From: JAAYRQ01 sp035647815
Lineage (GTDB): Bacteria > Bacillota > Syntrophomonadia > Syntrophomonadales > Syntrophomonadaceae
Reading direction: 5' to 3'
NCBI GenBank assembly: GCA_035647815.1
Contig: DASRMR010000028.1
Coordinates: forward strand, 94,414-158,413
DNA: 64,000 nucleotides
Part shown: in pieces, positions 1 to 8,370 of the stretch
Layout: every line of letters starts with the position of its first letter
Position numbering within the stretch: position 1 is the stretch's first letter
Notes under the pieces: generated by a model
Database searches by the model: none
What the model saw: only the letters and a program-made list of their open reading frames with translations
Told to the model about the DNA's origin: nothing
Program-made: the position numbers and the translations under genes

Positions 1-757
1 AAGCAATAGTGTAAATAAATGATTGTACCCCCGATATATCACAAGACAACATGCAAAAGGCATTTTCTCTATAAAAGCTATTAGAGTTAGTAAATAATTC
101 TTGGCGATAATCAGTACGGTTATCAAGGTATAAGTATATGCAAGTAGCTATAGCGGCAGTGATTTTGGAGTGGTCAAATAGTGAAATATCAGCAACTTCG
201 CCTAGGTAAGTGGAAGAAGGTATATATGACAAGTAAGCTTCGAGTAGTTCTAATAAGGAATTAACATGTTCTGCTTTAAATTCTATGCCCTGCAAACCCT
301 CACTTAATCCTGCTATAATCCGGTTATAATCCGTAACTGGATCATATTTTTCTAGTTCATCTGGCAAGTTAATATTTTCCTTAATAGGTCTAACTTTATA
401 GGCAGATTTTCCCTGAGCATTGTTTAGTAAATTATAAATAGATTCTTGTGCCCGGCTACGGGAAAATCCGGCATTCGCCTCCCCTTCAACTTCACGCCGA
501 TCAGCCCCAGCAGCAATATTATCAGCAATATAAACTATGTAAGCTATACTGTCTGTATTTAGCTTAGCTGATTTTAGTTCTTGGTAATGATGGTATCTTA
601 TAGCATCTAGTATAGCCGGGTTATCAGTATATTTCGCTGTCCAATCGTGACCTGAAATAGTATGAGCACGCCCATCCATATTACTCCCTCGGTGTAATAC
701 TTTGCCTATATCATGTAATAATCCCGCCATAGTAATATCTTTTATTATCTGGTGCAA
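1..757 (-). CDS. csm1: Type III CRISPR Cas10 (Csm1-like), N-terminal part, runs off the window
   Basis: This is the large subunit of a type III CRISPR effector complex, cut by the left edge after about 252 residues. The translation opens with an HD-nuclease motif (AGLLHDIGK, residues 11-19), a second His-Asp pair near residues 32-38 and YHH further on. It ends with CDISGVQSFIYTIA, the signature that follows the HD domain in Cas10 proteins. The TTG start at 757 is chosen because AAGGGGG lies about seven bases upstream and an in-frame TAG lies before it; an ATG at 730 would leave only DIGK of the HD motif near the N terminus. In Csm systems HD cleaves single-stranded DNA and the Palm domain, not visible here, makes cyclic oligoadenylate. 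Csm1 rather than Cmr2 is an inference. The rest of the locus should lie to the left. A small hairpin (935-949) lies in the 240-base upstream gap. Confidence 0.85.
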   Translation of the reverse strand, partial: MHQIIKDITMAGLLHDIGKVLHRGSNMDGRAHTISGHDWTAKYTDNPAILDAIRYHHYQELKSAKLNTDSIAYIVYIADNIAAGADRREVEGEANAGFSRSRAQESIYNLLNNAQGKSAYKVRPIKENINLPDELEKYDPVTDYNRIIAGLSEGLQGIEFKAEHVNSLLELLEAYLSYIPSSTYLGEVADISLFDHSKITAAIATCIYLYLDNRTDYRQELFTNSNSFYRENAFCMLSCDISGVQSFIYTIA

Positions 758-999
758 TAGCTTTGCCCCCTTCTATATTTAATGATGAAAAGCGCAATTA
801 ATCGATTGTTGCGTTTCCCATTACAAAATATGTTAAAATTGTGTCGAGCAACACCTATATTAACTAATTCTAGCAAGTTCAGCATAATCCTTCCAGATAA
901 TTCAATCTATTACAAGGTTTAGATGAGGGGAGAGCGAGAAAAGTTCTCGGCTATGCTAAGAATTACATTAATATAAAAGTGACATTCCCTGTTGCATCA

Positions 1000-1299
1000 T
1001 TAAGATATTTCAATTGAAACTGAGCCATCTTGATTTTTAGTATACTTAGTGTCTTCTTCTAAAATGTAGATTTTATTATTTTTAGTATCTACAGCTACTT
1101 CTCGATTAATAAGTGTACTTACTTCCTTATCAGTCGTAAGTGTTCGTATTTGTACACCATTATCATATAGCTGAATATGTAATTCCCCGTTTTTTCGCTT
1201 TATTTTATCAGCTTTATGTTTTGTATATGGTTTTATAAAAATATATTCATATCCACCTTCCGCAAAAGCCATTTTTTTACCATTTAGAAAAACCTCCAA
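1000..1299 (-). CDS. Unknown 99-residue protein ending the pyr operon
   Basis: I do not recognise this protein. It starts 11 bases after pyrE on the same strand, so it is probably the last gene of the pyrimidine operon. The start is TTG, with AAGGAGGGG five to six bases upstream, a strong ribosome binding site that supports it being translated. The product has no signal peptide or membrane segment. It is rich in Lys and Glu/Asp and in short alternating hydrophobic stretches (GELHIQLYDNGVQIRTL, KIYILEEDTKY) that look like beta strands. It has no cysteine and no obvious catalytic motif. A later ATG nine codons in is possible but has no comparable ribosome binding site. Function unknown. Confidence 0.6.
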   Translation of the reverse strand: MEVFLNGKKMAFAEGGYEYIFIKPYTKHKADKIKRKNGELHIQLYDNGVQIRTLTTDKEVSTLINREVAVDTKNNKIYILEEDTKYTKNQDGSVSIEIS

Positions 1300-1310
1300 A
1301 ATACCCCTCC

Positions 1311-1886
1311 TTAAGTACGGCTACCCGGTTTTATAGCTGGTGTGTTACCTTCTTTACATAAAGGGCACTCCTCTGGTTCCCATGACTGTACATTCATGCT
1401 TAGTACTGCTTCCTGTTTTACTCCGAAATCTATCTTACCATTACTTCTGTCTACTAATACCCCAACACCTATAACTATTCCGCCTAGTGCCTCTACTAGG
1501 TCGATAACTTCTCTTACTGAACCACCAGTTGTAACAACATCTTCAACGACTAAAACGCGAGCATCTTTTTTAATTTCAAAATTACGGCGCAGTGTCATGA
1601 TTGAATCCTGTCTCTCTGTAAATATTCCAGGAACTCCTAATTGTCTAGCTACTTCATAGGCTACAATTATCCCACCTGTTGCTGGTCCTATTACTAGTTC
1701 GATATTGTCATCAGCGAAATATTTGGCAATATGCTTGGCTAATTCCTCTGTGTATTTAGGATATTTTAACACTTGGGCACATTGCATATATTGATTAGAA
1801 TGGCGACCTGAAGTAAGTTTGAAATGACCATCTAAAAGAGCACCTGCTTCGGAAAATATCTTTACTGCTTGATCATGGGTCAACAT
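1311..1886 (-). CDS. pyrE: Orotate phosphoribosyltransferase
   Basis: PyrE joins orotate to PRPP to give orotidine 5'-monophosphate, the fifth step of UMP synthesis. The PRPP-binding loop is plain at VLVVEDVVTTGGS (about residues 110-122). The length of 191 residues and the Cys-containing C-terminal segment (EECPLCKEG) match the form found in Clostridia and archaea. The ATG overlaps the pyrF stop by one base (TAATG), so the two are translationally coupled. The next step, PyrF, is encoded directly upstream. Confidence 0.96.
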   Translation of the reverse strand: MLTHDQAVKIFSEAGALLDGHFKLTSGRHSNQYMQCAQVLKYPKYTEELAKHIAKYFADDNIELVIGPATGGIIVAYEVARQLGVPGIFTERQDSIMTLRRNFEIKKDARVLVVEDVVTTGGSVREVIDLVEALGGIVIGVGVLVDRSNGKIDFGVKQEAVLSMNVQSWEPEECPLCKEGNTPAIKPGSRT

Positions 1887-2608
1887 TATATAGCCTCCAA
1901 TTCATCTATAATTCTTTTAGCCGCTTCTACATAGTTTTCAGCAGCAGTTATAGGTCTGCCTATAACTATATGATCTGCACCTAATTTAATAGCTTCACTA
2001 GGAGTAGTTATTCTCTTTTGATCGTTCTTTGCAGCCCATGATGGTCTAATTCCTGGTGTAACTATTTTAAAATCTTGGCCACAAGCTGCCCTAATTGCTT
2101 GAATTTCTCGTGGTGAACATACTACACCCGCAATTCCAGATTCCTTGGCCATTAATGCCCAACTAACTACTAAATCTTCTACACTCATTCCTTTTACAAA
2201 CATATCATTTTCCAACTCTTGCTGTGATATGCTAGTTAAGACTGTAACTGCTAAAGTTAAGGGCACATCAATTCCTGCCGATTTAGCTTCTGCAACTACT
2301 TCTGAACTAAGCTTTTTCATCATTTCCCTACCACCTGCAGCATGGACATTAAACATATAACAATTAAGTCTAGTTAAAACCCGCCCTGCTGCACCAACTG
2401 TGTTAGGTATATCATGTAGTTTTAAATCGACAAAGACTTTTCCACCTAATTTATTAATTTCTGTAACTATCTGGGGACCTGCACTATTGAATAATTGCAT
2501 ACCTACTTTGAAAGCGCCTACATAATCCCTTAATTCTTCCACCAGTTTTAGGGCATGTTTTGGTTTATCTACATCTAAGGCCAGAACAATTCTATCTTGA
2601 GCTTTCAC
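1886..2608 (-). CDS. pyrF: Orotidine 5'-phosphate decarboxylase
   Basis: PyrF decarboxylates OMP to UMP, the last step of the pathway. The catalytic Asp-Lys-Asp signature is seen in VFVDLKLHDIPNTV, and the phosphate-binding C-terminal loop in GADHIVIGRPIT. I place the start at the GTG at 2608: GGAGGT lies six bases upstream and the product then opens with KAQDRIVLALDV, as the family does. An ATG at 2629 would add seven residues encoded by the ribosome binding site itself. The product is 240 residues, a normal length for the short bacterial form. The gene lies 27 bases after pyrD. Confidence 0.96.
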   Translation of the reverse strand: MKAQDRIVLALDVDKPKHALKLVEELRDYVGAFKVGMQLFNSAGPQIVTEINKLGGKVFVDLKLHDIPNTVGAAGRVLTRLNCYMFNVHAAGGREMMKKLSSEVVAEAKSAGIDVPLTLAVTVLTSISQQELENDMFVKGMSVEDLVVSWALMAKESGIAGVVCSPREIQAIRAACGQDFKIVTPGIRPSWAAKNDQKRITTPSEAIKLGADHIVIGRPITAAENYVEAAKRIIDELEAI

Positions 2609-2635
2609 GCCGTAACCTCCTAAACGCATATTTTT

Positions 2636-3571
2636 CTACAGCACTGCTATTCCAACTAATTCATCTAAAGTCATATTATTATTTATTAAATAAGCCTCGA
2701 TCCCACGGTTGACATCTTCTGCAATATTAGGATAGACGAAATTTCCAGTCCCAATAGATACTGCACTAGCACCAACCATTATAAATTCTAGAGCATCTTC
2801 TACATTCATTATGCCACCACCACCTAAGATGGGAATTTTAACTGCTTGATAAACTTGGTAGACCATTTTTAATGCTACCGGCTTTATAGCAGGTCCAGAT
2901 AAACCTCCAAATATATTACCTAATGCAGGTCTTTTAGTATTTATATCTACTGCCATTCCGATCAAAGTATTAATCATAGATAACGCGTCAGCGCCAGCAT
3001 CTTCTGCTGCTAATGCCATTTCCACAATATCAGTTACATTAGGGGAGAGTTTAGGAATCACAGGTAATGAAGTTTCGTTTTTCACTGCTTTGACTACTTG
3101 CATTATCATCTCTGGACTAGTGCCAAATTGTAAGCCACCTTGGGCAACATTAGGGCAAGATATGTTTAATTCAATTGCTCCCACACCTGCATGTTTTTCT
3201 ATTAATGCAGCTACTTGTGCATATTCTTCCACGGTACTACCAGCTATATTAGCAATGACGGTCACATTTTTATCTTTTAAATAAGGCAGGTGTTCATTTA
3301 AAAATATATCGATACCTGGATTTTCAAGTCCGATAGCATTCAACATTCCAGCTGCTGTTTCTATTATCCGAGGAGTAATATTACCTGCTCGTGGTTCTAA
3401 TGTAGTTCCTTTAACCACAAGTGCACCGATTTCGGAAATATCGATATAAGCTTCATATTCCCTACCATAGCCAAAAGTTCCAGAGGCTACAGTCACGGGG
3501 TTTTTCAAAGTTAACCCACCTAGGTTAACCTTCATATCTATTTTAGAGTTTTTAGCAGTGTTTTTATGCAA
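2636..3571 (-). CDS. pyrD: Dihydroorotate dehydrogenase B, catalytic subunit
   Basis: This is the FMN-containing catalytic subunit of class 1B dihydroorotate dehydrogenase, which oxidises dihydroorotate to orotate and passes electrons to PyrK. Family motifs include NPVTVASGTFGYG near the N terminus, ELNISCPNV (containing the active-site Cys of class 1B) and the FMN-phosphate loop PILGGGGI. The start is placed at the TTG at 3571, five bases after AGGAGGGG, giving 311 residues, the usual size. The open frame extends 30 codons further upstream to 3661 but would then overlap pyrK. Use of PyrK rather than fumarate or quinone fits NAD-linked anaerobic pyrimidine synthesis. Confidence 0.95.
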   Translation of the reverse strand: MHKNTAKNSKIDMKVNLGGLTLKNPVTVASGTFGYGREYEAYIDISEIGALVVKGTTLEPRAGNITPRIIETAAGMLNAIGLENPGIDIFLNEHLPYLKDKNVTVIANIAGSTVEEYAQVAALIEKHAGVGAIELNISCPNVAQGGLQFGTSPEMIMQVVKAVKNETSLPVIPKLSPNVTDIVEMALAAEDAGADALSMINTLIGMAVDINTKRPALGNIFGGLSGPAIKPVALKMVYQVYQAVKIPILGGGGIMNVEDALEFIMVGASAVSIGTGNFVYPNIAEDVNRGIEAYLINNNMTLDELVGIAVL

Positions 3572-3593
3572 AATAACCCCTCCTGAGTAAACT

Positions 3594-4373
3594 TCATATT
3601 TCAATTTCGTTGGTAGAAAATACTGGTCCATCTTGGCAAACTTTAATGTAATTGGTATCATCTGCTTTTAGTTTTCTAGCACAACCTAGACAAGCACCTA
3701 CACCGCAAGCCATATGTTCCTCAATAGATACTTCAGCAAGGATATTATTCTCTTGTGCATATTTAGCCACTAAAGACATCATCGCTTCAGGCCCACAAGT
3801 GTATATATAATCTATTTGGTTGGGTTGGAATTTTGTATATAATAAATCAGTAACATATCCTTTATGGCCCAGACTACCATCTATTGTAGCAGGCATAAAT
3901 TTAACTCCTATGTCATCTAATCTGTTTGTGGTTACTAGTTGGCTTACATTATCAGTTCCATGTAATACTGTTACAGTACAATCGGCTTCTTTTAGCTTAC
4001 GAGCTAAATATATCAAGGGGGCTATACCTACTCCACCACCTACTAATACTACATTTTTATTTTCCATTAAAGTAAAACCTTTGCCTAGAGGTCCCATAAC
4101 ATCCAAATACTCATCAGCCTTTATCCTAGTAAGAATTTCAGTACCTTTTCCTACCACTTTATAAAGTAGAGTTATACTAGCTGTTTTATGATTTACATCA
4201 TATAGACTAATAGGTCTTCTTAACAAAGGATCAAAGGCTTTGCTAGGCAATACCTGAACAAACTGGCCGGGCATAGACTTAGCTGCTATCTGGGGTGCTA
4301 AGAATTCTATTTCGTATAAATCTTTATCTACTTGATTGTTTTTTATTACTAATCCTTTTTCCATAAATGGCAT
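3594..4373 (-). CDS. pyrK: Dihydroorotate dehydrogenase B, electron transfer subunit
   Basis: PyrK is the FAD and [2Fe-2S] subunit that carries electrons from PyrD to NAD+. The FAD-binding motif RRPISLYDV, the nucleotide-binding loop VGGGVGIAPL and a C-terminal four-cysteine cluster (MACGVGACLGCA, then VCQDGPVF) appear in the expected order. The ATG at 4373 has AAAGGAGGG five bases upstream. A related protein, NfnA, is encoded at 63019-63837, but this one belongs to pyrimidine synthesis because pyrC and pyrD flank it. Confidence 0.94.
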   Translation of the reverse strand: MPFMEKGLVIKNNQVDKDLYEIEFLAPQIAAKSMPGQFVQVLPSKAFDPLLRRPISLYDVNHKTASITLLYKVVGKGTEILTRIKADEYLDVMGPLGKGFTLMENKNVVLVGGGVGIAPLIYLARKLKEADCTVTVLHGTDNVSQLVTTNRLDDIGVKFMPATIDGSLGHKGYVTDLLYTKFQPNQIDYIYTCGPEAMMSLVAKYAQENNILAEVSIEEHMACGVGACLGCARKLKADDTNYIKVCQDGPVFSTNEIEI

Positions 4374-4408
4374 GTTAACCCTCCTTTATAGTAACTAGTA
4401 TCCTACAT

Positions 4409-5704
4409 TTACTCATTTACTATTTTCCCATCATTAGCGATTATTTTACCATTTATAATAGTTAATACAGGCCATCCGGTATAATTTTGTCCTTTAAAGG
4501 GAGTGTTTTTCCCTTTTGAATAAAATTCATCAGGATTAACTACTTTTTCTAAATTAGGATCTATAATAGTTAAGTCAGCGATACTTCCTACCCCTATATT
4601 TCCTCTATCCAGCTGCATTATTTGAGCAGGATTTATAGTAAATAAACTCACCATTTTTTCTATACTTATCTGGTTGTCTTTTACTAGGCTCATTACAACC
4701 GGGATAGCTGTTTCTAAACCTGATATTCCAGGTTCCGCTAATTCATATTCACAATCTTTAGCTTCAAAATCGTGTGGTGCATGATCTGTTGCTATACAAT
4801 CTATTACCCCATCATTTAGACCTATAATTAAAGCATCTAAATCTTCTTGTGATCTCAATGGTGGATAAACTTTAGTATCAGTATCATAAGTGCCTACTAT
4901 TTCATCAGTTAAGGTCAAATGATGGGGAGTAACTTCACAAGTTATATTAACTCCCTCCTCTTTCGCCTTTCTAATAAGTTCTACAGAACCTTTTGTTGAT
5001 ATATGGCAAATATGAATATGCGCTCCGGTGATTTTAGATAAAAGAATATCTCGAGCTATCATTATTTCTTCGGCAGCTGCTGGGATACCTTTTAAACCAT
5101 AATAAGTCGAATAATAACCTTCATGCATTTGTCCACCTTGGGATAGACTTACTTCCTCACAATGTAGTAAAACTGGTATATTAAACATTTTGGCATAGTC
5201 CATAGCATTTCTCATTATATTTGCTCTAGTTACTGGTTCACCATCATCGGAAATTGCCACACATCCTGCTGCTACAAGTTGAGCTATTTCTGTTATTTCG
5301 GCTCCCAATTGTTCTTTAGATATGGCACCTATAGAAAACACATTTACTACTCCTGACTTGGCCGCTCTTTCTTTAATAAAATTCGCTACTGCAGCATTAT
5401 CTATTACGGGATCAGTATTAGGCATACAACATATGCTAGTAAAACCTCCTACTGCTGCAGCCCTCGTACCAGTAGCTATTTCTTCTTTGTATTCAAAACC
5501 TGGTTCTCTAAGATGAACATGCAGGTCAATAAAGCCAGGACACACTATTTTATTTTGTGCTTCAATAATTATAGCTTCAGCATCATCTAGTTTGATATCC
5601 TCCGCAAGTTTTGCTATTTTATCATCTTCTATCAAGATATCCATAACTTGATTTACCTTGTTTTCTGGATCTATTACCCTACCATTTTTGATTAATATTT
5701 TCAT
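4409..5704 (-). CDS. pyrC: Dihydroorotase
   Basis: PyrC closes carbamoyl-aspartate to dihydroorotate. This is the long class I form (431 residues) of the amidohydrolase superfamily. Metal-binding motifs are visible at GFIDLHVHLREPGFEYKEE (HxH, residues about 58-76), in HCEE, in HICHIS and in CIATDHAPH, the last carrying the catalytic Asp. The gene begins one base after the pyrB stop and ends 35 bases before pyrK. No key residue appears to be missing, so it should be active, unlike the class I pseudo-dihydroorotases that lack the HxH. Confidence 0.95.
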   Translation of the reverse strand: MKILIKNGRVIDPENKVNQVMDILIEDDKIAKLAEDIKLDDAEAIIIEAQNKIVCPGFIDLHVHLREPGFEYKEEIATGTRAAAVGGFTSICCMPNTDPVIDNAAVANFIKERAAKSGVVNVFSIGAISKEQLGAEITEIAQLVAAGCVAISDDGEPVTRANIMRNAMDYAKMFNIPVLLHCEEVSLSQGGQMHEGYYSTYYGLKGIPAAAEEIMIARDILLSKITGAHIHICHISTKGSVELIRKAKEEGVNITCEVTPHHLTLTDEIVGTYDTDTKVYPPLRSQEDLDALIIGLNDGVIDCIATDHAPHDFEAKDCEYELAEPGISGLETAIPVVMSLVKDNQISIEKMVSLFTINPAQIMQLDRGNIGVGSIADLTIIDPNLEKVVNPDEFYSKGKNTPFKGQNYTGWPVLTIINGKIIANDGKIVNE

Positions 5705-5705
5705 C

Positions 5706-6626
5706 TTAGTTACCCCCCATCATCAGAAACAATATGGCCATACGTACAGCAACTCCATTGGCAACTTGTTCATCTACTAAAGATTTTATACCATCTGCAA
5801 CTTCACTAGATATTTCTACCCCTCTATTCATCGGGCCAGGGTGAAGGACTAGAACATCATCTTTAGCCTCTTTTAGATGTTCAGGTGTAATCATATATAA
5901 ATCGGCATATTCGTTAAGAGAGGGAAATAAACCAGTAAGTTGTCTTTCCTTCTGAATACGCAAGACATTGATCACATCGACCCCTTTTATAGCTTGATCT
6001 AGACTGTAATAACTTTTTACTCCTAATCTTTCTACTTCCGGTGGCATTAAAGTTGACGGGCCTACTACTCGTATTTCACAACCATATTTTGTTAAAGCAT
6101 AAATATTGGACCTAGCAACCCTGCTATGCAAAATATCTCCTACTATAGCCACTTTTAAGTTTTCCAAAGTCCCTTTTTTCTCTCTAATACTATACAAATC
6201 TAACAAAGCTTGAGTAGGATGTTCATTAGCCCCATCACCTGCATTAATAACATGCATATTAGTATTGCGAGCTACATAATGGGAAGTACCACTCATAGAA
6301 TGTCTTAGTACAACAACATCAAACCCCATCATCTCAATATTTTTAATCGTATCCCTTAGATTTTCACCTTTTTGCACACTACTTGTAGATACATTTAAGT
6401 TAACTGCATCAGCACTCAAATATTTTCCTGCAATTTCAAAGGAGGTTCTGGTCCTAGTACTGTTTTCATAAAAGACCGTCGCTAGTGCTTTGCCACGCAA
6501 GGTAGGCACTTTTTTAATATCTCTACGAATTATATCCTTCATAGGCATTGCAGTATCTAAAATAAGATCAATTTCTTCTTTGCTTAGATCTTTTATTCCT
6601 AAAAGATCTTTATTTGCTAATTTCAT
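5706..6626 (-). CDS. pyrB: Aspartate carbamoyltransferase, catalytic chain
   Basis: PyrB condenses carbamoyl phosphate and aspartate, the committed step of pyrimidine synthesis. The carbamoyl-phosphate motif FYENSTRTRTSFE and the aspartate-binding region VLHPGPMNRGVEI are conserved. I take the ATG at 6626 (306 residues, normal length), which follows a GGGAGG site. The longer open frame to 6677 would read into the upstream attenuator terminator and is not plausible. No pyrI regulatory chain is present. carA and carB are not in the window, so carbamoyl phosphate must be made elsewhere. Confidence 0.95.
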   Translation of the reverse strand: MKLANKDLLGIKDLSKEEIDLILDTAMPMKDIIRRDIKKVPTLRGKALATVFYENSTRTRTSFEIAGKYLSADAVNLNVSTSSVQKGENLRDTIKNIEMMGFDVVVLRHSMSGTSHYVARNTNMHVINAGDGANEHPTQALLDLYSIREKKGTLENLKVAIVGDILHSRVARSNIYALTKYGCEIRVVGPSTLMPPEVERLGVKSYYSLDQAIKGVDVINVLRIQKERQLTGLFPSLNEYADLYMITPEHLKEAKDDVLVLHPGPMNRGVEISSEVADGIKSLVDEQVANGVAVRMAILFLMMGGN

Positions 6627-6645
6627 GATTTTTAACCTCCCTATA

Positions 6646-6740
6646 GAATAAAAAAACCTTTCAAGCCACACTGACAAGAAAGGTAATCTAAGGTTATCAC
6701 CTTAGTCCCCTTGCCAGCCTCTCGGGACCGAATTAAAGGA
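6646..6740 (-). promoter_or_regulatory. PyrR-dependent attenuator before pyrB
   Basis: Read on the minus strand, this leader holds a PyrR-binding loop (GGTCCCGAGAGGCTGGCAAGG, within 6707-6733) matching the known UCCNGAGAGGCU type. It is followed by a rho-independent terminator with stem ACCTTTC/GAAAGGT (6656-6684) and a run of six T. An AAGGTGATAACCTT hairpin between them can form part of the antiterminator. By analogy with Bacillus, UMP-bound PyrR stabilises the first hairpin and allows termination. Confidence 0.85.
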
Positions 6741-6746
6741 GCATAT

Positions 6747-7298
6747 TTATTCTTTTATTATTTCTTCGATCATTACTTCATCTTCACCATCTATTTCCAA
6801 TACTTTGACAGTAATCACCTCTTGTTTAGAAGTCGGGGTATTTCTGCCTACATAATCAGCTTTAATAGGTAATTCCCGATGGCCTCTATCTATTAACACT
6901 GCTAATTGTATAGATTGGGGCCTGCCCAAATCTATCAATGCATCTAGTGCGGCCCTAACTGTTCTACCCGTAAAAAGCACATCATCTACTAAGACAATTA
7001 TTTTATCACTAATATTAAAATCGACTTCTGTTCTATGAACTTTTGGGTGGTATCCTAAGGTGGTTAGATCATCTCTATATAAGGTTATGTCTAATATACC
7101 TACAGGAATGTTGACTCCTTCGATTTCTTGGATTATATCGGCTAGTCTGTAGGCTAGTGGACCTCCACGACGACGAATTCCTATTATAACTACATCTTTT
7201 ATACCTTTGTTTTTTTCGATTATCTCATGTGCTATGCGAGTTAATGCTCTTTTTATCCCCATTTCATCCATAACTTGGTGTTTTGCTACTAAATTCAT
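6747..7298 (-). CDS. pyrR: PyrR bifunctional regulator / uracil phosphoribosyltransferase
   Basis: PyrR binds pyr leader RNA in response to UMP and also has uracil phosphoribosyltransferase activity. The PRPP loop is conserved as VLVDDVLFTGRTVRAAL, and GIRRRGGPLA near the N terminus matches the RNA- and substrate-binding region of the family. The ATG at 7298 follows AAAGGGGG with good spacing and gives 183 residues. The frame open to 7346 would start inside the attenuator. Both attenuators at 7331-7425 and 6646-6740 are its probable targets, so the gene is autoregulated. Confidence 0.95.
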   Translation of the reverse strand: MNLVAKHQVMDEMGIKRALTRIAHEIIEKNKGIKDVVIIGIRRRGGPLAYRLADIIQEIEGVNIPVGILDITLYRDDLTTLGYHPKVHRTEVDFNISDKIIVLVDDVLFTGRTVRAALDALIDLGRPQSIQLAVLIDRGHRELPIKADYVGRNTPTSKQEVITVKVLEIDGEDEVMIEEIIKE

Positions 7299-7330
7299 GA
7301 TTTTCCCCCTTTTAGTTTTTACCAAAACAT

Positions 7331-7425
7331 AAGAAAAGCCTGCCAAAAGCGCGAGGCTAAAGGCAGGCCAAAGTAATCCCGTTATCCCTTGTTAGCCTCA
7401 CAGGACTAACTTAAAGGTTCTTCAA
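7331..7425 (-). promoter_or_regulatory. PyrR-dependent attenuator before pyrR
   Basis: The minus strand shows a PyrR-binding loop (TTAGTCCTGTGAGGCTAAC, within 7386-7409). It is followed by a terminator with stem GCCTGCC/GGCAGGC (7338-7368) and TTTTCTT. It begins just after the rluD stop, so transcription reading through from lspA-rluD would be attenuated here. The arrangement repeats that before pyrB, giving two sequential checkpoints. Confidence 0.85.
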
Positions 7426-7431
7426 TTGATT

Positions 7432-8370
7432 TTAATCAATGTGTCTATCCATGTCAATATTTATTTTTCTAAGTTCGAACAAAATATTTTCCATATAATT
7501 TGGTGTTAAACTCCTAAATTCCATATATTTTCCCCTAGTAGGATGAACAAAACCTAAAAGCTCGGCATGCAAAGCTTGTGAATCTAGATTAAAATGTTTG
7601 CGTCTGGGGCCATACATTTGGTCACCAACTACCGAATGTTTTATATAGGAAAAATGTACTCTAATCTGATGAGTTCGGCCAGTAATTAATTTTACCTGAA
7701 CTAAAGTGTAATCAGAAAATCTTTCTAATATCCGATATTCACTAATAGCCTTTCTACCCTCTTTTATGACGGCCATTTTCTTGCGATCAGTTTTACTTCT
7801 TCCTATAGGTGCATCTATTATGCCTAAATTTTCTTTAATTATTCCATGAACTAAGGCAATATATTCTCTTGTCACCTTTTGTTCCTTAAATTGTGCGGCT
7901 AAATGTTGATGGGCATTATCATTTTTAGCTACTACCATTACACCGGATGTGTCCTTATCCAGACGATGTACTATCCCTGGCCTAGTTGCCCCATTTATAG
8001 ATGATAATTCCTTAACATGAAAAAGTAGTGCATTTACTAAAGTGTTTTCCGTATTCCCGTGAGCAGGATGTACTACCATGTTTTTCGGTTTATTAATTAC
8101 TACTAAGTCTTGATCTTCATATATTATTTCCAATGGTATATCTTGAGCTATGAGTTTAACCTCACGAAACTCAGGAATAACTATCTTTATTTCTTCCCCA
8201 GCTTTTAAGCGATAACTAGCTTTTCGAATCTGATTATCAACTTTGACTTTTTCGGTATCTATTAAAGCTTTTACTTGGGATCGTGATAAACCTTCAAGTG
8301 TACCAGCAATAAAGATATCCAACCTTTCCCCTTCCATATCATCCTCTACATCTAAAGATTCAATGCGCAT
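7432..8370 (-). CDS. rluD: Ribosomal large subunit pseudouridine synthase, RluD-like
   Basis: This enzyme converts specific uridines of 23S rRNA to pseudouridine. An S4 RNA-binding domain covers about residues 14-62 (ERLDIFI...LSRSQVKALI). The catalytic domain carries HRLDKDTSGVMVVAK, with catalytic Asp138. The length of 312 residues is usual for RluA/RluD proteins. It overlaps lspA by 11 bases, the conserved lspA-rluD pairing of Firmicutes, directly before pyrR. Which uridines it modifies cannot be told from sequence. Confidence 0.9.
   Translation of the reverse strand: MRIESLDVEDDMEGERLDIFIAGTLEGLSRSQVKALIDTEKVKVDNQIRKASYRLKAGEEIKIVIPEFREVKLIAQDIPLEIIYEDQDLVVINKPKNMVVHPAHGNTENTLVNALLFHVKELSSINGATRPGIVHRLDKDTSGVMVVAKNDNAHQHLAAQFKEQKVTREYIALVHGIIKENLGIIDAPIGRSKTDRKKMAVIKEGRKAISEYRILERFSDYTLVQVKLITGRTHQIRVHFSYIKHSVVGDQMYGPRRKHFNLDSQALHAELLGFVHPTRGKYMEFRSLTPNYMENILFELRKINIDMDRHID

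Noticed and set aside
758..999. CRISPR repeats or cas6 before the Cas10 gene
   Set aside because: No regularly spaced repeats and no open frame with Cas6 motifs; only short imperfect palindromes are present.
2636..3661. Long form of pyrD starting at 3661
   Set aside because: It would overlap pyrK by 68 bases, and AGGAGGGG directs initiation at the TTG at 3571.
5706..6677. Long form of pyrB starting at 6677
   Set aside because: The added residues are encoded by the attenuator terminator; the ATG at 6626 has a ribosome binding site and family-like start.
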